Assembly: GCA_964609085.1 (NCBI GenBank)
Contig: CAZSRZ010000125.1
Location: 1 to 14,527 of the forward strand
Direction: 5' to 3'
Length of the DNA stretch: 14,527 nucleotides
Source: JANPLG01 sp964609085
GTDB taxonomy: Bacteria > Armatimonadota > SYMT01
The position numbers were made by a program, and so were the translations under genes. The notes under the pieces are model-generated. The model was not told where the DNA came from, ran no database searches, and saw only the letters and a list, made by a program, of their open reading frames with translations. Shown one piece after another: positions 1-6,603 of this stretch (the stretch's first letter is position 1; each line of letters starts with the position of its first letter).

Positions 1-1
1 C

Positions 2-406
2 GAGGCCGCCCCCAGGTATCCCCACGAGTTCAGCGGCGGCCAGCGGCAGCGGATAGCCATCGCCCGCGCACTCAGTGTGGAGCCGAAGATCATCGTCTGC
101 GACGAGCCCACCAGCGCGCTCGACGTCTCGGTGCAGAGCCAGATCCTGAACCTGCTGCGCCGACTTCAGCGCGAAGCGGGGCTCACCTACCTCTTCATCA
201 CCCATAACCTGGGCGTGGTCGAATACCTGGCGGACGAGGTCTGCGTGATGCAGTACGGCAAGATCGTCGAGCGCGGACCGGTCGAGCGCGTGTTCGACTC
301 CCCGGAGCAGGATTACACGCGCCGGTTGCTCGAAGCCGTTCCCACTCTGGATCCGGAGCAGCGCCGGATCAGAACGGGATCGACCGAGGAGTCCAGCGCA
401 GCATGA
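2..406 (+). CDS. Oligopeptide/dipeptide ABC transporter ATP-binding protein, C-terminal part (5' end outside window)
   Basis: The reading frame is open from base 2, so the gene starts upstream of the window and only its last 134 residues are present. They begin just before the ABC signature (FSGGQRQR, about bases 32-55). Next come the Walker B and D-loop stretch (IIVCDEPTSALD) and the switch histidine in ITHNLG. The tail, with YGKIVERGPVERVF and a following DYTRRLLEAVP, is typical of the C-terminal extension of the Opp/Dpp (peptide/nickel) ATPase family. By family knowledge this subunit hydrolyses ATP at the inner membrane face to drive import of peptides or similar solutes with two permeases and a binding protein. 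Those partners are probably upstream and cannot be seen. Its last 38 bases overlap the 3' end of the gene on the opposite strand. Substrate is unknown, and OppF or DppF cannot be separated. Confidence 0.93.
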   Translation, partial: EAAPRYPHEFSGGQRQRIAIARALSVEPKIIVCDEPTSALDVSVQSQILNLLRRLQREAGLTYLFITHNLGVVEYLADEVCVMQYGKIVERGPVERVFDSPEQDYTRRLLEAVPTLDPEQRRIRTGSTEESSAA

Positions 407-1232
407 GGGGCTCTTCGCCGTCATAGAACCCGACGGTGAGGCTCAGGCTTCGGACCACCCACGCCAGGGGTGCCACTGCTTCGCGCCGTTCCGCTTCGGT
501 GAGGCCCGTCACCGCCGAGGCGAGTTCGTAGACCTGTCGGGCGAAGTTCGCCACCTCATCGCCATCGCCCGAGAAGGCGACGGAGTAGCATCGGGCAGCT
601 TCGGCGGATCGGCCGGTTAGCAATAGACTGATCGCCTGCCCCACGTAGGCAGCCGCCTGCCGATGGGGTCGGGTGCGGTCATCCCGCTGACGCTTGAAGT
701 GCTGTCCGGCGGCCGCGAACGCCTGCGCTGCCCCGGCGAATCCGCCGGCTTCGAGCAATTGCTGGCCGTCACGCCAGGATGCCGCGCCCAGCAGTTCGGC
801 CGGCAGGTGATGGGCGCCGATGGTTGCCCGTCCAATGGCGAGCTGGGCGGAAAAGAGGGCCGCGCCGCACAGATCGGGGCGGGATGGGTCGGGGCGCGAA
901 GCTTCCATCTCCAGCGCCGCGACGGCTAGCTCGAATTCCCCAATCCGCCCCCGGGCCATTCCGAGCAGCAGCGGTGCTCCCCGGGCCTCCAGCGACTTCG
1001 CGGTGAGAAGGTCCGCACAGGCTCCAAACTGCCCCAGGCGGTAAAGACTCCAGGCCGCGCGAAGGGCGGGATCCAGGTCACTCAGATCGAGCGGGGCGGG
1101 GGTAGGGGAGGCGTCCTCCTCGGCAACCATGGGCGTGGCCGGGACCACGTTGCCCGGCACGGAAGGCGTGGGCGCCGAGAAATCCAAACTCTCCCATCGA
1201 CGACGCTGCAACCAAAGACCCTCGCCCAGCAC
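369..1232 (-). CDS. Hypothetical protein with TPR-like helical repeats
   Basis: I do not recognise a named family. The frame encodes up to 287 residues from a GTG at 1232. The first 55 residues are Pro/Ser/Ala-rich and look disordered. From about residue 55 to 270 it is alanine- and leucine-rich and helical, with TPR-like units such as AAWSLYRLGQFGACADLL (59-76) and GQAISLLLTGRSAEAARCY (198-216). TPR-type proteins usually act as protein-interaction scaffolds, and nothing more specific can be said. No signal peptide or transmembrane segment is visible. The start is uncertain: neither the GTG at 1232 nor an in-frame ATG at 1130 (residue 35) has a clear Shine-Dalgarno. The 3' end overlaps the convergent ABC ATPase gene by 38 bases. 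The predicted product is protein-like and codon use favours G/C at third positions, which supports a real gene over a shadow frame. Confidence 0.72.
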   Translation of the reverse strand: MLGEGLWLQRRRWESLDFSAPTPSVPGNVVPATPMVAEEDASPTPAPLDLSDLDPALRAAWSLYRLGQFGACADLLTAKSLEARGAPLLLGMARGRIGEFELAVAALEMEASRPDPSRPDLCGAALFSAQLAIGRATIGAHHLPAELLGAASWRDGQQLLEAGGFAGAAQAFAAAGQHFKRQRDDRTRPHRQAAAYVGQAISLLLTGRSAEAARCYSVAFSGDGDEVANFARQVYELASAVTGLTEAERREAVAPLAWVVRSLSLTVGFYDGEEPLMLRWTPRSIPF

Positions 1233-1294
1233 CGAGCCGTGACTCAGGTTATCCTACCTCCCACCACCGATCCATCGACCCAACCGGGGTACGC

Positions 1295-1579
1295 TGCCCT
1301 GGGTGCGCGGGCGTCCCCGCCCGCATGGCGGTGACGAACCCGGTCCCGANNNNNNNNNNNNNNNNNNNNNNNNNNNNNNNNNNNNNNNNNNNNNNNNNNN
1401 NNNNNNNNNNNNNNNNNNNNNNNNNNNNNNNNNNNNNNNNNNNNNNNNNGCGCGATGCCCTGGGTGCGCGGGCGTCCCCGCCCGCATGGCGGTGACGAAC
1501 CCGGTCCCGACCACCTGAGCGCGATGCCCTGGGTGCGCGGGCGTCCCCGCCCGCATGGCGGTGACGAACCCGGGCCCAA
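1295..1579. repeat. 69-bp tandem repeat array interrupted by a 100-N assembly gap
   Basis: Three visible copies of one unit begin at 1295, 1456 and 1525. A 49-base core is identical in all three copies, and copies 1 and 2 agree over 55 bases. The period between copies 2 and 3 is exactly 69. Copy 3 diverges after its first 49 bases. Each unit contains a short hairpin, GCGGGCG-TCCC-CGCCCGC (7-bp stem), within a G+C-rich context. Copy 1 ends at the run of N, so the true number of units is unknown. Units abut directly with no variable spacers. No gene is credible here: frames run open in several phases only because stop codons are rare in such GC-rich sequence. Confidence 0.9.
1350..1449. other. 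Assembly gap of exactly 100 N
   Basis: The run of 100 N is the usual placeholder for a gap of unknown length between contigs. It falls inside the tandem array, which explains why the assembly broke. The known bases on both sides fit a 69-bp periodicity if the missing sequence is 8 + 69m bases, where m is the number of extra collapsed units. Confidence 0.95.
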
Positions 1580-1721
1580 CCCATGGGACCATCCGTCACA
1601 CGTGGACGAAGACTCCCGAGTGCCTCGTGACTCATTCACATGGCGGAGGGCGAATCCGTCTCTTCGTGCCATGGAGCACGCACCCAGCCTCGACCACCAC
1701 ACGGAGGCGCGCCGCGAATTG

Positions 1722-1763
1722 GGGCGAGTTCGTTCTCGACGACGATCGAGCACGAACCCGCCC
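1722..1763. terminator. Long imperfect hairpin downstream of the MFS gene, possible terminator
   Basis: GGGCG (1722-1726), GTTCGT (1728-1733) and CTCGA (1735-1739) pair in order with TCGAG (1746-1750), ACGAAC (1752-1757) and CGCCC (1759-1763). This gives 16 pairs with two single mismatches (A1727/C1758 and T1734/C1751) and a 6-base loop. It lies 27 bases past the stop codon of the minus-strand permease, where a terminator would be expected. No T-run follows on either strand, so Rho-independent function is not assured. The rest of 1580-1790 holds no gene that I can support. Confidence 0.45.
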
Positions 1764-1790
1764 ATCCTTGCGCGGTCACCTGCAGGGGAA

Positions 1791-3146
1791 CTAGGCCGGG
1801 GCCTCGCCCTGAACCAGTTTCTCCGCCTTGTATCCGCCCCGCCGATTGTCGTACGCCCACCAGATGGCGAAGATCAGCATCGGCGCCAGGGCTCCGAGGC
1901 TGATCCAGCGGAACGCCATGGGCGCGGCGGCCTTGTGAGCGGCGTCCAGCATGATCTGCGCCGCAGGGTCCGTGGCAGCCTTGCTCAGGAGATCCTTGAG
2001 CTGCTCACCTGTGGGCAGATTTACCTGGGTGTAATAGTCGTAGATGCCGCCGATCAAAGCGAGGCCGTAGTTGATGATGGCGCTGCCTACCGCCCCGACC
2101 AGGCCCATCGCCAGCGCACCACCTCGAGGGAAGCGCTCGCCGGCGATCCCGAGCATCGTCGGCCACATGTAGCAGACGCCCATCCCCCAGATCGTGGCCG
2201 CGGTCAATCCCAGCACCGGGCTGTTCGCGAAGCTAAGGGCGTAGAGCCCGAGGCCGGCGCCGACCGAGGAGAGAAACATCAGCCCGATGGGGGAGAACTT
2301 GTGCGCCAATGCCCCGGCAAAGAACCGGAATCCGAACATCAGCCCGGCCACATAGACCTGGAGCAGGATGCCCTGGAAGCCGACCGTCTGCGTCAACATC
2401 GCATCGACCCACTGGCCGGGACCCAACTCCAGCGATGCGGTGAACAACATCGCCACCAACAGGGCGATGAACGAGGGCCGCATGCATTCCCGGAACATGT
2501 CCACGTTGGAGACGTTGGCCGCCACGCGCTCGGTGGGAGGGAACTTCTGGCCAATCAGGAGGACGCCGTACGCCAGGATCGGCAGCAGGACCAGTGCCCA
2601 CCGGATCTGCCAGCCCAACCCCGCAGAACTCGCGAAGGTGGAGACGAGGCCCCCCATCACGATCCCTCCAGGCCACCAGGCGTGCAGAACATTCAGCTTG
2701 TGGGTCTTGTTGTCCGGGTAGATCGTGGCCGCAAGCGGATTGATAACCGCCTCGACGAGGCCGTGGGCCAGACCCGCGATGAACTGGCTGCCCCAGATAA
2801 CCTGCCCGGCGGGCATCGACTTACTGAGCTCCGGACAGAACAGAAGGGTTCCGGCGCCAACGAGATGCAGCACAAAGGCCAGGCCCAGGAGCCGCCCCAT
2901 CCCGAGCGAATCGCAGAGCGGGCTTCCCACCAGCGCGGCGATGCCGAACGCGAGGAATGCGGCGCCGATGGAGTTGCCCACCTCGCCACCCGTCAGTCCG
3001 AACTGGGTTTGGAGATCGGCGATGATCCCGCTGCGGATCGAGAAGACCCACGCCGCAGCGATCAACGCCATGCAACTGAGAAGGAAAAGTCGGTCCGGCT
3101 TGTAGTCGGCGCTGATGCCGACGCGCGCTGAGGATGCGGCAGCCAA
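1791..3146 (-). CDS. MFS permease, FHS (fucose/sugar permease)-like
   Basis: This is a 451-residue protein with about twelve hydrophobic segments, the normal length for the major facilitator superfamily. The first half has a TM1 segment near 20-36 and the stretch INPLAATIYPDNKTHKLNVL followed by HAWWPGG (135-161). Such a block with Asn, His and paired Trp is typical of FHS-type sugar permeases (L-fucose permease relatives), where this helix faces the transport path. The second half starts near 224 after a cytoplasmic loop. An unusual 35-residue soluble loop (372-408) separates the last two helices. The expected role is proton-coupled or facilitated uptake of a sugar or related small solute across the inner membrane; the substrate is not readable. 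The start is a TTG at 3146, supported by GGAGG seven bases upstream. It is transcribed divergently from amt. Confidence 0.85.
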   Translation of the reverse strand: MAAASSARVGISADYKPDRLFLLSCMALIAAAWVFSIRSGIIADLQTQFGLTGGEVGNSIGAAFLAFGIAALVGSPLCDSLGMGRLLGLAFVLHLVGAGTLLFCPELSKSMPAGQVIWGSQFIAGLAHGLVEAVINPLAATIYPDNKTHKLNVLHAWWPGGIVMGGLVSTFASSAGLGWQIRWALVLLPILAYGVLLIGQKFPPTERVAANVSNVDMFRECMRPSFIALLVAMLFTASLELGPGQWVDAMLTQTVGFQGILLQVYVAGLMFGFRFFAGALAHKFSPIGLMFLSSVGAGLGLYALSFANSPVLGLTAATIWGMGVCYMWPTMLGIAGERFPRGGALAMGLVGAVGSAIINYGLALIGGIYDYYTQVNLPTGEQLKDLLSKAATDPAAQIMLDAAHKAAAPMAFRWISLGALAPMLIFAIWWAYDNRRGGYKAEKLVQGEAPA

Positions 3147-3439
3147 GGTGATGCCTCCGGGGACGTAGCGGTCGCGCCGATGGGGTGACGCGTTGGGCTG
3201 AGGTTAGGTCACGGAAGGCGCGAGTCCTTCTTTCCAGCGGCGGTCGTGGGGCCCCGAGCCGTTCCCTCGACTTTTGAACGTCGCCAGACTGAAACAAACC
3301 CGAAACACACGGGCAAGGAAAGTGAAACGAGGCGAAGAGAAACTCTGCAAGGACGGCAACGACGCCACTGACGCTCGACCGGAATGGACCGGTCCGCACG
3401 TGTGCCAGGACGGCACCGCGATCTGAGGAGAACCCTCCC
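3147..3439. other. Divergent intergenic region between MFS permease and amt, with clustered palindromes
   Basis: No ORF here looks coding. Near amt there are several short dyads: the perfect 10-bp palindrome GGACCGGTCC (3386-3395), GCAC-GT-GTGC (3396-3405), and GTGCC-N5-GGCAC (3402-3416). They lie 24-54 bases ahead of the amt start, where a regulator could bind. I looked for sigma-54 (GG-N10-GC) and sigma-70 boxes and found no convincing match, so no promoter is called. The amt ribosome binding site GAGGAG (3425-3430) lies nine bases before its ATG. Confidence 0.4.
3154..3158 (-). promoter_or_regulatory. Ribosome binding site that fixes the TTG start of the MFS permease
   Basis: On the minus strand GGAGG is followed by seven bases and then TTG (3144-3146). 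No ATG or GTG is nearby in frame with comparable spacing, and translation from TTG gives a short polar N-terminus ahead of the first helix. The TTG is therefore the likely true start. Confidence 0.75.
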
Positions 3440-4768
3440 ATGTCTGTGGCGGCCCGACGCGGAGTGCTCGGTACTCTGCTGGTTACGCTCGCCCTGCTGC
3501 CCACCGCAGCTTTCGCGCAAATCCCCGCGCCTCCGGCTCCCCCGAAGGCCGAAGGGGGCGACACCGCCTTCATGCTCATCTGCGCGGCGCTGGTCCTCTT
3601 CATGACGCCCGGCTTGGCGCTCTTCTACGGCGGCATGGTCCGCCGCAAGAACGTCCTGGGCACCATCATGCAGAGCTTCATCGCCATGGCGCTCATCACC
3701 GTCATCTGGGTCGTCGTCGGCTATAGCCTGGCATTCTCCCCGGGAAATGACTGGCTCGGCGGACTTGGCTGGGCGGGCCTCAAAGAGGTCAGCCAGAAGA
3801 CACCGAGCACGAACTACGGCACCACGATCCCGCATCAGCTCTTCATGGTCTACCAGATGATGTTCGCCATCATCACCCCGGCCCTGATTAGCGGCGCGTT
3901 TGCCGAGCGGAAGAAGTTCAGCGCCTATCTGGTGTTCATCGGACTCTGGTGCCTACTCGTCTATGTGCCGATCGCGCACTGGGTCTGGGCGGTCGATGGC
4001 TTCTTCTTCAAGGCAGGCGCCCTCGATTTCGCCGGCGGCACCGTGGTCCACATCAGTTCCGGCGTCTCAGCCCTGGTGGCGTGCGTCATGATGGGGAAGC
4101 GCAAGGGCTATCCCAATGATGAAATGCGTCCCCACAACCTGACGATGACGCTTGTCGGCACCGCCATCCTGTGGTTCGGGTGGTTCGGATTCAATGCGGG
4201 GAGTGCCCTGGCGGCGAACGGGCTGGCGGTTACCGCCTTCGTGAACACTCACCTCGGCGCTGCGGCGGCCACCCTGGCGTGGATGTTCATCGAGTGGGCC
4301 CATCGCGGCAAGCCTACGGCCCTGGGTGCAGCCTCCGGTGCTGTCGCCGGACTGGTCGGCATCACCCCCGCCGCTGGCTTCGTCGACACCAACGGAGCGC
4401 TGCTGATCGGTGCCATTACCAGCGCTGTCTGCTACGGCGCGGTGATGTTCAAGTCCAAGCTGGGGTATGACGACAGTCTGGACACCTTCGGCGTCCATGG
4501 TATCGGCGGCACGGTCGGTGCCCTGTTGACCGGGGTCTTCGCCACGACGTTGGTCAACAGTGCCGGCAAGGAGGGGTGGCTGCGGGGCAATCCCGGTCAG
4601 ATGCTCACTCAACTCACCGCCGTGGGCGCGACGTGGGTCTATGCCGCTGTCGTCAGCGCGGTCATCCTGTTCCTCATCGACAAGACCATCGGCCTGAGGC
4701 TGAAACCGGCGGACGAGGAGGTCGGGATGGACGTCAGCCAGCACGGAGAAGAAGGTTATCTGCTCTAA
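3440..4768 (+). CDS. amt: Ammonium transporter (Amt/Mep/Rh family)
   Basis: 442 residues, of which about 1-26 form a cleavable signal peptide (cut likely after AAFA), as in E. coli AmtB. The mature chain shows the Amt helices, starting with DTAFMLICAALVLFMTPGLA (41-60). Key residues of the family are present: Asp196 in ALDFAGGTVVH (AmtB Asp160), the twin histidines His204 and His353 (AmtB His168 and His318), Trp183 near the entrance (AmtB Trp148) and WFGFNAGS (248-255) lining the pore. The C-terminal tail, ending in DEEVGMDVSQHGEEGYLL, matches the cytosolic tail that couples the trimer and contacts P-II proteins. It imports ammonium across the inner membrane. ATG at 3440 is preceded by GAGGAG. 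A P-II gene follows after 30 bases, which is the standard nitrogen operon. Confidence 0.97.
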   Translation: MSVAARRGVLGTLLVTLALLPTAAFAQIPAPPAPPKAEGGDTAFMLICAALVLFMTPGLALFYGGMVRRKNVLGTIMQSFIAMALITVIWVVVGYSLAFSPGNDWLGGLGWAGLKEVSQKTPSTNYGTTIPHQLFMVYQMMFAIITPALISGAFAERKKFSAYLVFIGLWCLLVYVPIAHWVWAVDGFFFKAGALDFAGGTVVHISSGVSALVACVMMGKRKGYPNDEMRPHNLTMTLVGTAILWFGWFGFNAGSALAANGLAVTAFVNTHLGAAAATLAWMFIEWAHRGKPTALGAASGAVAGLVGITPAAGFVDTNGALLIGAITSAVCYGAVMFKSKLGYDDSLDTFGVHGIGGTVGALLTGVFATTLVNSAGKEGWLRGNPGQMLTQLTAVGATWVYAAVVSAVILFLIDKTIGLRLKPADEEVGMDVSQHGEEGYLL

Positions 4769-4798
4769 CGTACGCCCGCTCGCGAGAGGAGTGAAAGC

Positions 4799-5137
4799 AT
4801 GACGAAGATCGAGGTGATCATCCGGCCCGAGAAGCTCGAAGAGCTGCAACACCAGCTCGAGGAGCTCGGATTTGCCGGGATGACGGTCACGGAAGTCCGT
4901 GGGGCCGGCCGACAGGCAGGCTACGTGGAGCGCTACCGCGGGATGGAGTACCGGGTGCGGTTGCTGCCCAAGCTGAAGGTGGAGCTGGTCGTGGGCGACG
5001 AGCAGTCGGAGGAGGTCATCAAGACCATCCGCGCTGCCTGCCAGACCGGCGAAGTCGGGGACGGAAAAATCTTCCTGACCCGAATCGACGATGCCGTGCG
5101 CATCCGCACCGGCGAACGCGGCGGCGACGCCCTCTAG
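4799..5137 (+). CDS. glnK: Nitrogen regulatory protein P-II (GlnB/GlnK family)
   Basis: A 112-residue protein, the full P-II length. It opens with the MTKIEVIIRPEKLEEL type beta1-alpha1. The T-loop (about 37-55) includes GRQAG, RYRGMEY and the conserved Tyr51, the uridylylation site in proteobacteria. The B-loop TGEVGDGKIF (83-92) binds ATP/ADP, and the C-loop is near RIRTGERGGDAL. Residue 49, a phosphorylated Ser in cyanobacterial P-II, is Met here. P-II trimers sense 2-oxoglutarate and the ATP/ADP ratio, and in the GlnK role block the Amt pore. Position directly behind amt, with AGGAG seven bases before ATG, argues for GlnK over GlnB, although sequence alone does not separate them. Whether Tyr51 is modified depends on a GlnD not seen here. 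Confidence 0.96.
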   Translation: MTKIEVIIRPEKLEELQHQLEELGFAGMTVTEVRGAGRQAGYVERYRGMEYRVRLLPKLKVELVVGDEQSEEVIKTIRAACQTGEVGDGKIFLTRIDDAVRIRTGERGGDAL

Positions 5138-5161
5138 GGCGAACCGAGTGCCGGAATCACA

Positions 5162-5195
5162 GAAGGGGCTGGGGATCGCACTCCCCAGCCCCTTC
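5162..5195. terminator. Perfect 14-bp inverted repeat between P-II and the small Cys gene
   Basis: Bases 5162-5175 (GAAGGGGCTGGGGA) pair without mismatch with 5182-5195 around a 6-base loop TCGCAC. It lies 24 bases after the P-II stop and 27 bases beyond the stop of the convergent small gene, so it could end transcription from both sides. No clear T-run follows on either strand, yet the stem is very stable. Confidence 0.7.
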
Positions 5196-5222
5196 GACGT
5201 GCCTGACGATGCGGATCCCTGA

Positions 5223-5396
5223 TCAGGCCTTGCCGGCCTTCTCGCAGCAGAGGCGAGCCATGCAGCGCTTGCCGACGCTGGGCACGCGCATCACGAGTTC
5301 GCTCTTGTTGCCGCACACCTTGCAGGTGCTCGCGAGAGCCTTCTGCTCGGCGCGGGCCGCAACGTTGGTCTTGCTGGTTCCCTTGTCCTTGGCCAT
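5223..5396 (-). CDS. Small basic cysteine-containing protein, possible zinc-binding
   Basis: A 57-residue frame, with ATG at 5396 and TGA at 5223-5225. The N-terminal third is lysine- and alanine-rich (MAKDKGTSKT, then an AEQKAL helix). Next come a CxxC knuckle (Cys25-Lys-Val-Cys28, Gly, Asn), the stretch ELVMRVPSVGKR and a second cysteine cluster at Cys45, Cys50 and Cys51. The layout suggests a small zinc ribbon or treble-clef-like fold. I do not recognise a named family and assign no function. Evidence that it is real: AGGAG lies seven bases before ATG, a good sigma-70-like promoter lies upstream (5458-5486), a stable terminator-like hairpin lies downstream, and codon bias matches the neighbouring genes. 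It could bind nucleic acid or be ribosome-associated, but that is a guess from its charge and size. Confidence 0.8.
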   Translation of the reverse strand: MAKDKGTSKTNVAARAEQKALASTCKVCGNKSELVMRVPSVGKRCMARLCCEKAGKA

Positions 5397-5457
5397 CTGT
5401 GGGCTCCTCGTTCGAAAGCGACAGCGCTCCTGCCAGTTCGGCCGGAGCGACCCCGTT

Positions 5458-5486
5458 AATATACCTGATCACCGGAGTGCGGTGAA
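5458..5486 (-). promoter_or_regulatory. Sigma-70-like promoter for the small Cys protein gene
   Basis: On the minus strand a TTCACC box (5481-5486) and a TATATT box (5458-5463) are separated by exactly 17 bases. The -10 box matches TATAAT at five of six positions and the -35 matches TTGACA at four. Transcription would start near 5450, leaving about 55 bases of leader before the ATG at 5396. An AT-rich box stands out in this GC-rich DNA. Confidence 0.6.
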
Positions 5487-5501
5487 GCCCCTCGGTAGGT
5501 G

Positions 5502-5522
5502 GAGCGAGTGTCGCTCTCGCTC
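5502..5522. terminator. 7-bp hairpin after the DUF3500-like gene
   Basis: GAGCGAG (5502-5508) pairs with CTCGCTC (5516-5522) around a 7-base loop. It is 22 bases downstream of the stop of the minus-strand DUF3500-like gene and just upstream of the promoter of the small Cys gene. No T-tract follows, so termination is only plausible. Confidence 0.4.
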
Positions 5523-5544
5523 GCAGCCGACCGATCACATAAGG

Positions 5545-6552
5545 CTAGACGGCGGGCTTGGCGCCGATTCGCACCCAGGTGTGCACATGCGGCGCACCGC
5601 GGAAGTACCAGACCATGGCGGGGCCCTCTAGGCGCCAGACATCCCAGACCTGGTCGCTGCCGATATCGGGCTTGGAGTAGTACGCCATGTTCAGGCTGGA
5701 CACACCGCCGTTGGCTTCGATGTAGCGGCGAGCCTCATCGACGTCCGACTTGCGCATCGGGGCGAGCAGGTCCTCAAGCACCTTGCCCACGAGTTCGCGC
5801 TGATCGCGTGTCATTTCCGCCACCGGCAGCCCGGGGCGCTCGGCCGCGGCCTTGTTGAACAGTGTCTCCGGAGCGTCCAGCGGCTCCACGTTCGGTACCA
5901 CCGCTCTCTCCCGCTGCTTGCCGCTGAGGGCCTTGTAGACCTCGTTCGCGCGGAGGGCCTGGTACCAATAGACGTTGCCCGGATGGTCCGGCTTCTCGTC
6001 GAACCCCTTTGCCGCGTGCCCGTAGAAGATTGGGCCGCCGAACGCGATTCCCGGCTCACTATCCCCATCCAGGCGCATGGTGGTGTGCCGCCCCGTCAGG
6101 ACCCATTCGAACTTGCCGGAGCCCGGGGTGCCGAAGAGGGCGATCGAGTAATCGTCGAACCCGCCTGGGGAGTCGTCCTTCATCTGCTTCAGGCGCAACT
6201 GGACCCACTCTTCGGAACTGTGGTTCGAGTTGAAGATCGCGCGAATCACTTCCCGCTGCTCGGGCGTGTAGAACTTCCCGATTGTCTGGGGCACGATCAT
6301 CCAGTTGTTGGAGATCTGCTGCCGCTTGGGGTGCTCCCAGCCGAAGCAGACGGCCTGTTTCTGCGTATCAGTCAGCATGCCGAACAGCCGCGAGACAAGG
6401 GTCTCATCCGCGGACGGAGCGGCGTCCTTGGCTACGGCGGGAACCGCGGTGCCCACCGCCACCGCGGCGACAGCACCCCCGGCAGTCAACAGCAATCTTC
6501 GGCGATCAATCTCACCGCAGCCAGGGCACGGAGCAGTCGGGTGGTCGTTCAT
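5545..6552 (-). CDS. Tat-exported DUF3500-like protein
   Basis: 335 residues from ATG at 6552, with GGAG eight bases upstream. The N-terminus carries a twin-arginine signal: DRRRLLL (16-22), then an Ala/Val-rich hydrophobic stretch and a likely cleavage near 40-42. A CPGCG motif (9-13) precedes it and would be removed with the signal. The mature part resembles the DUF3500 family in arrangement: helical first third, then GTPGSGKFEW-VLTGRHTTMRL (141-161), IAFGGPIFYGHA (169-180), a helical bundle, and a C-terminal beta segment ending PHVHTWVRIG (321-330). The function of the family is not established to my knowledge. Export in folded form suggests action in the periplasm or outside, perhaps with a bound cofactor or metal (His156, His179, His322 and His324 are candidates). 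It stands alone between two intergenic regions. Confidence 0.82.
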   Translation of the reverse strand: MNDHPTAPCPGCGEIDRRRLLLTAGGAVAAVAVGTAVPAVAKDAAPSADETLVSRLFGMLTDTQKQAVCFGWEHPKRQQISNNWMIVPQTIGKFYTPEQREVIRAIFNSNHSSEEWVQLRLKQMKDDSPGGFDDYSIALFGTPGSGKFEWVLTGRHTTMRLDGDSEPGIAFGGPIFYGHAAKGFDEKPDHPGNVYWYQALRANEVYKALSGKQRERAVVPNVEPLDAPETLFNKAAAERPGLPVAEMTRDQRELVGKVLEDLLAPMRKSDVDEARRYIEANGGVSSLNMAYYSKPDIGSDQVWDVWRLEGPAMVWYFRGAPHVHTWVRIGAKPAV

Positions 6553-6603
6553 GGCTCGTTCTCCATTGGGAGTCAGGGGCAGCTACTCAGGCTGAGAGTA
6601 CGG

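Noticed and set aside
1295..1579. CRISPR array
   Set aside because: Units are 69 bases long, abut directly and contain no variable spacers. No cas genes are present in the window.
1244..1765. Repeat-containing proteins in several frames
   Set aside because: Open frames run through the repeat only because of GC richness. They cross the N gap, have no ribosome binding site, and encode arginine- and glycine-rich shadow sequence.
3147..3439. Sigma-54 promoter for amt
   Set aside because: A TGGCAC half-site appears on the minus strand, but the GC half-site is not at the needed distance on either strand.
2821..3835. Antisense frames across the MFS-amt junction
   Set aside because: Long open frames here cross the ends of real genes in antisense and have arginine- and proline-rich composition, no ribosome binding site and no recognisable domain.
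6115..6132. P-loop (GTPGSGKF) in the DUF3500-like protein
   Set aside because: It resembles a Walker A, but Walker B and switch motifs are absent, and the following VLTGRHTTMRL sequence fits the DUF3500 layout. The protein is exported, where ATP is not expected.
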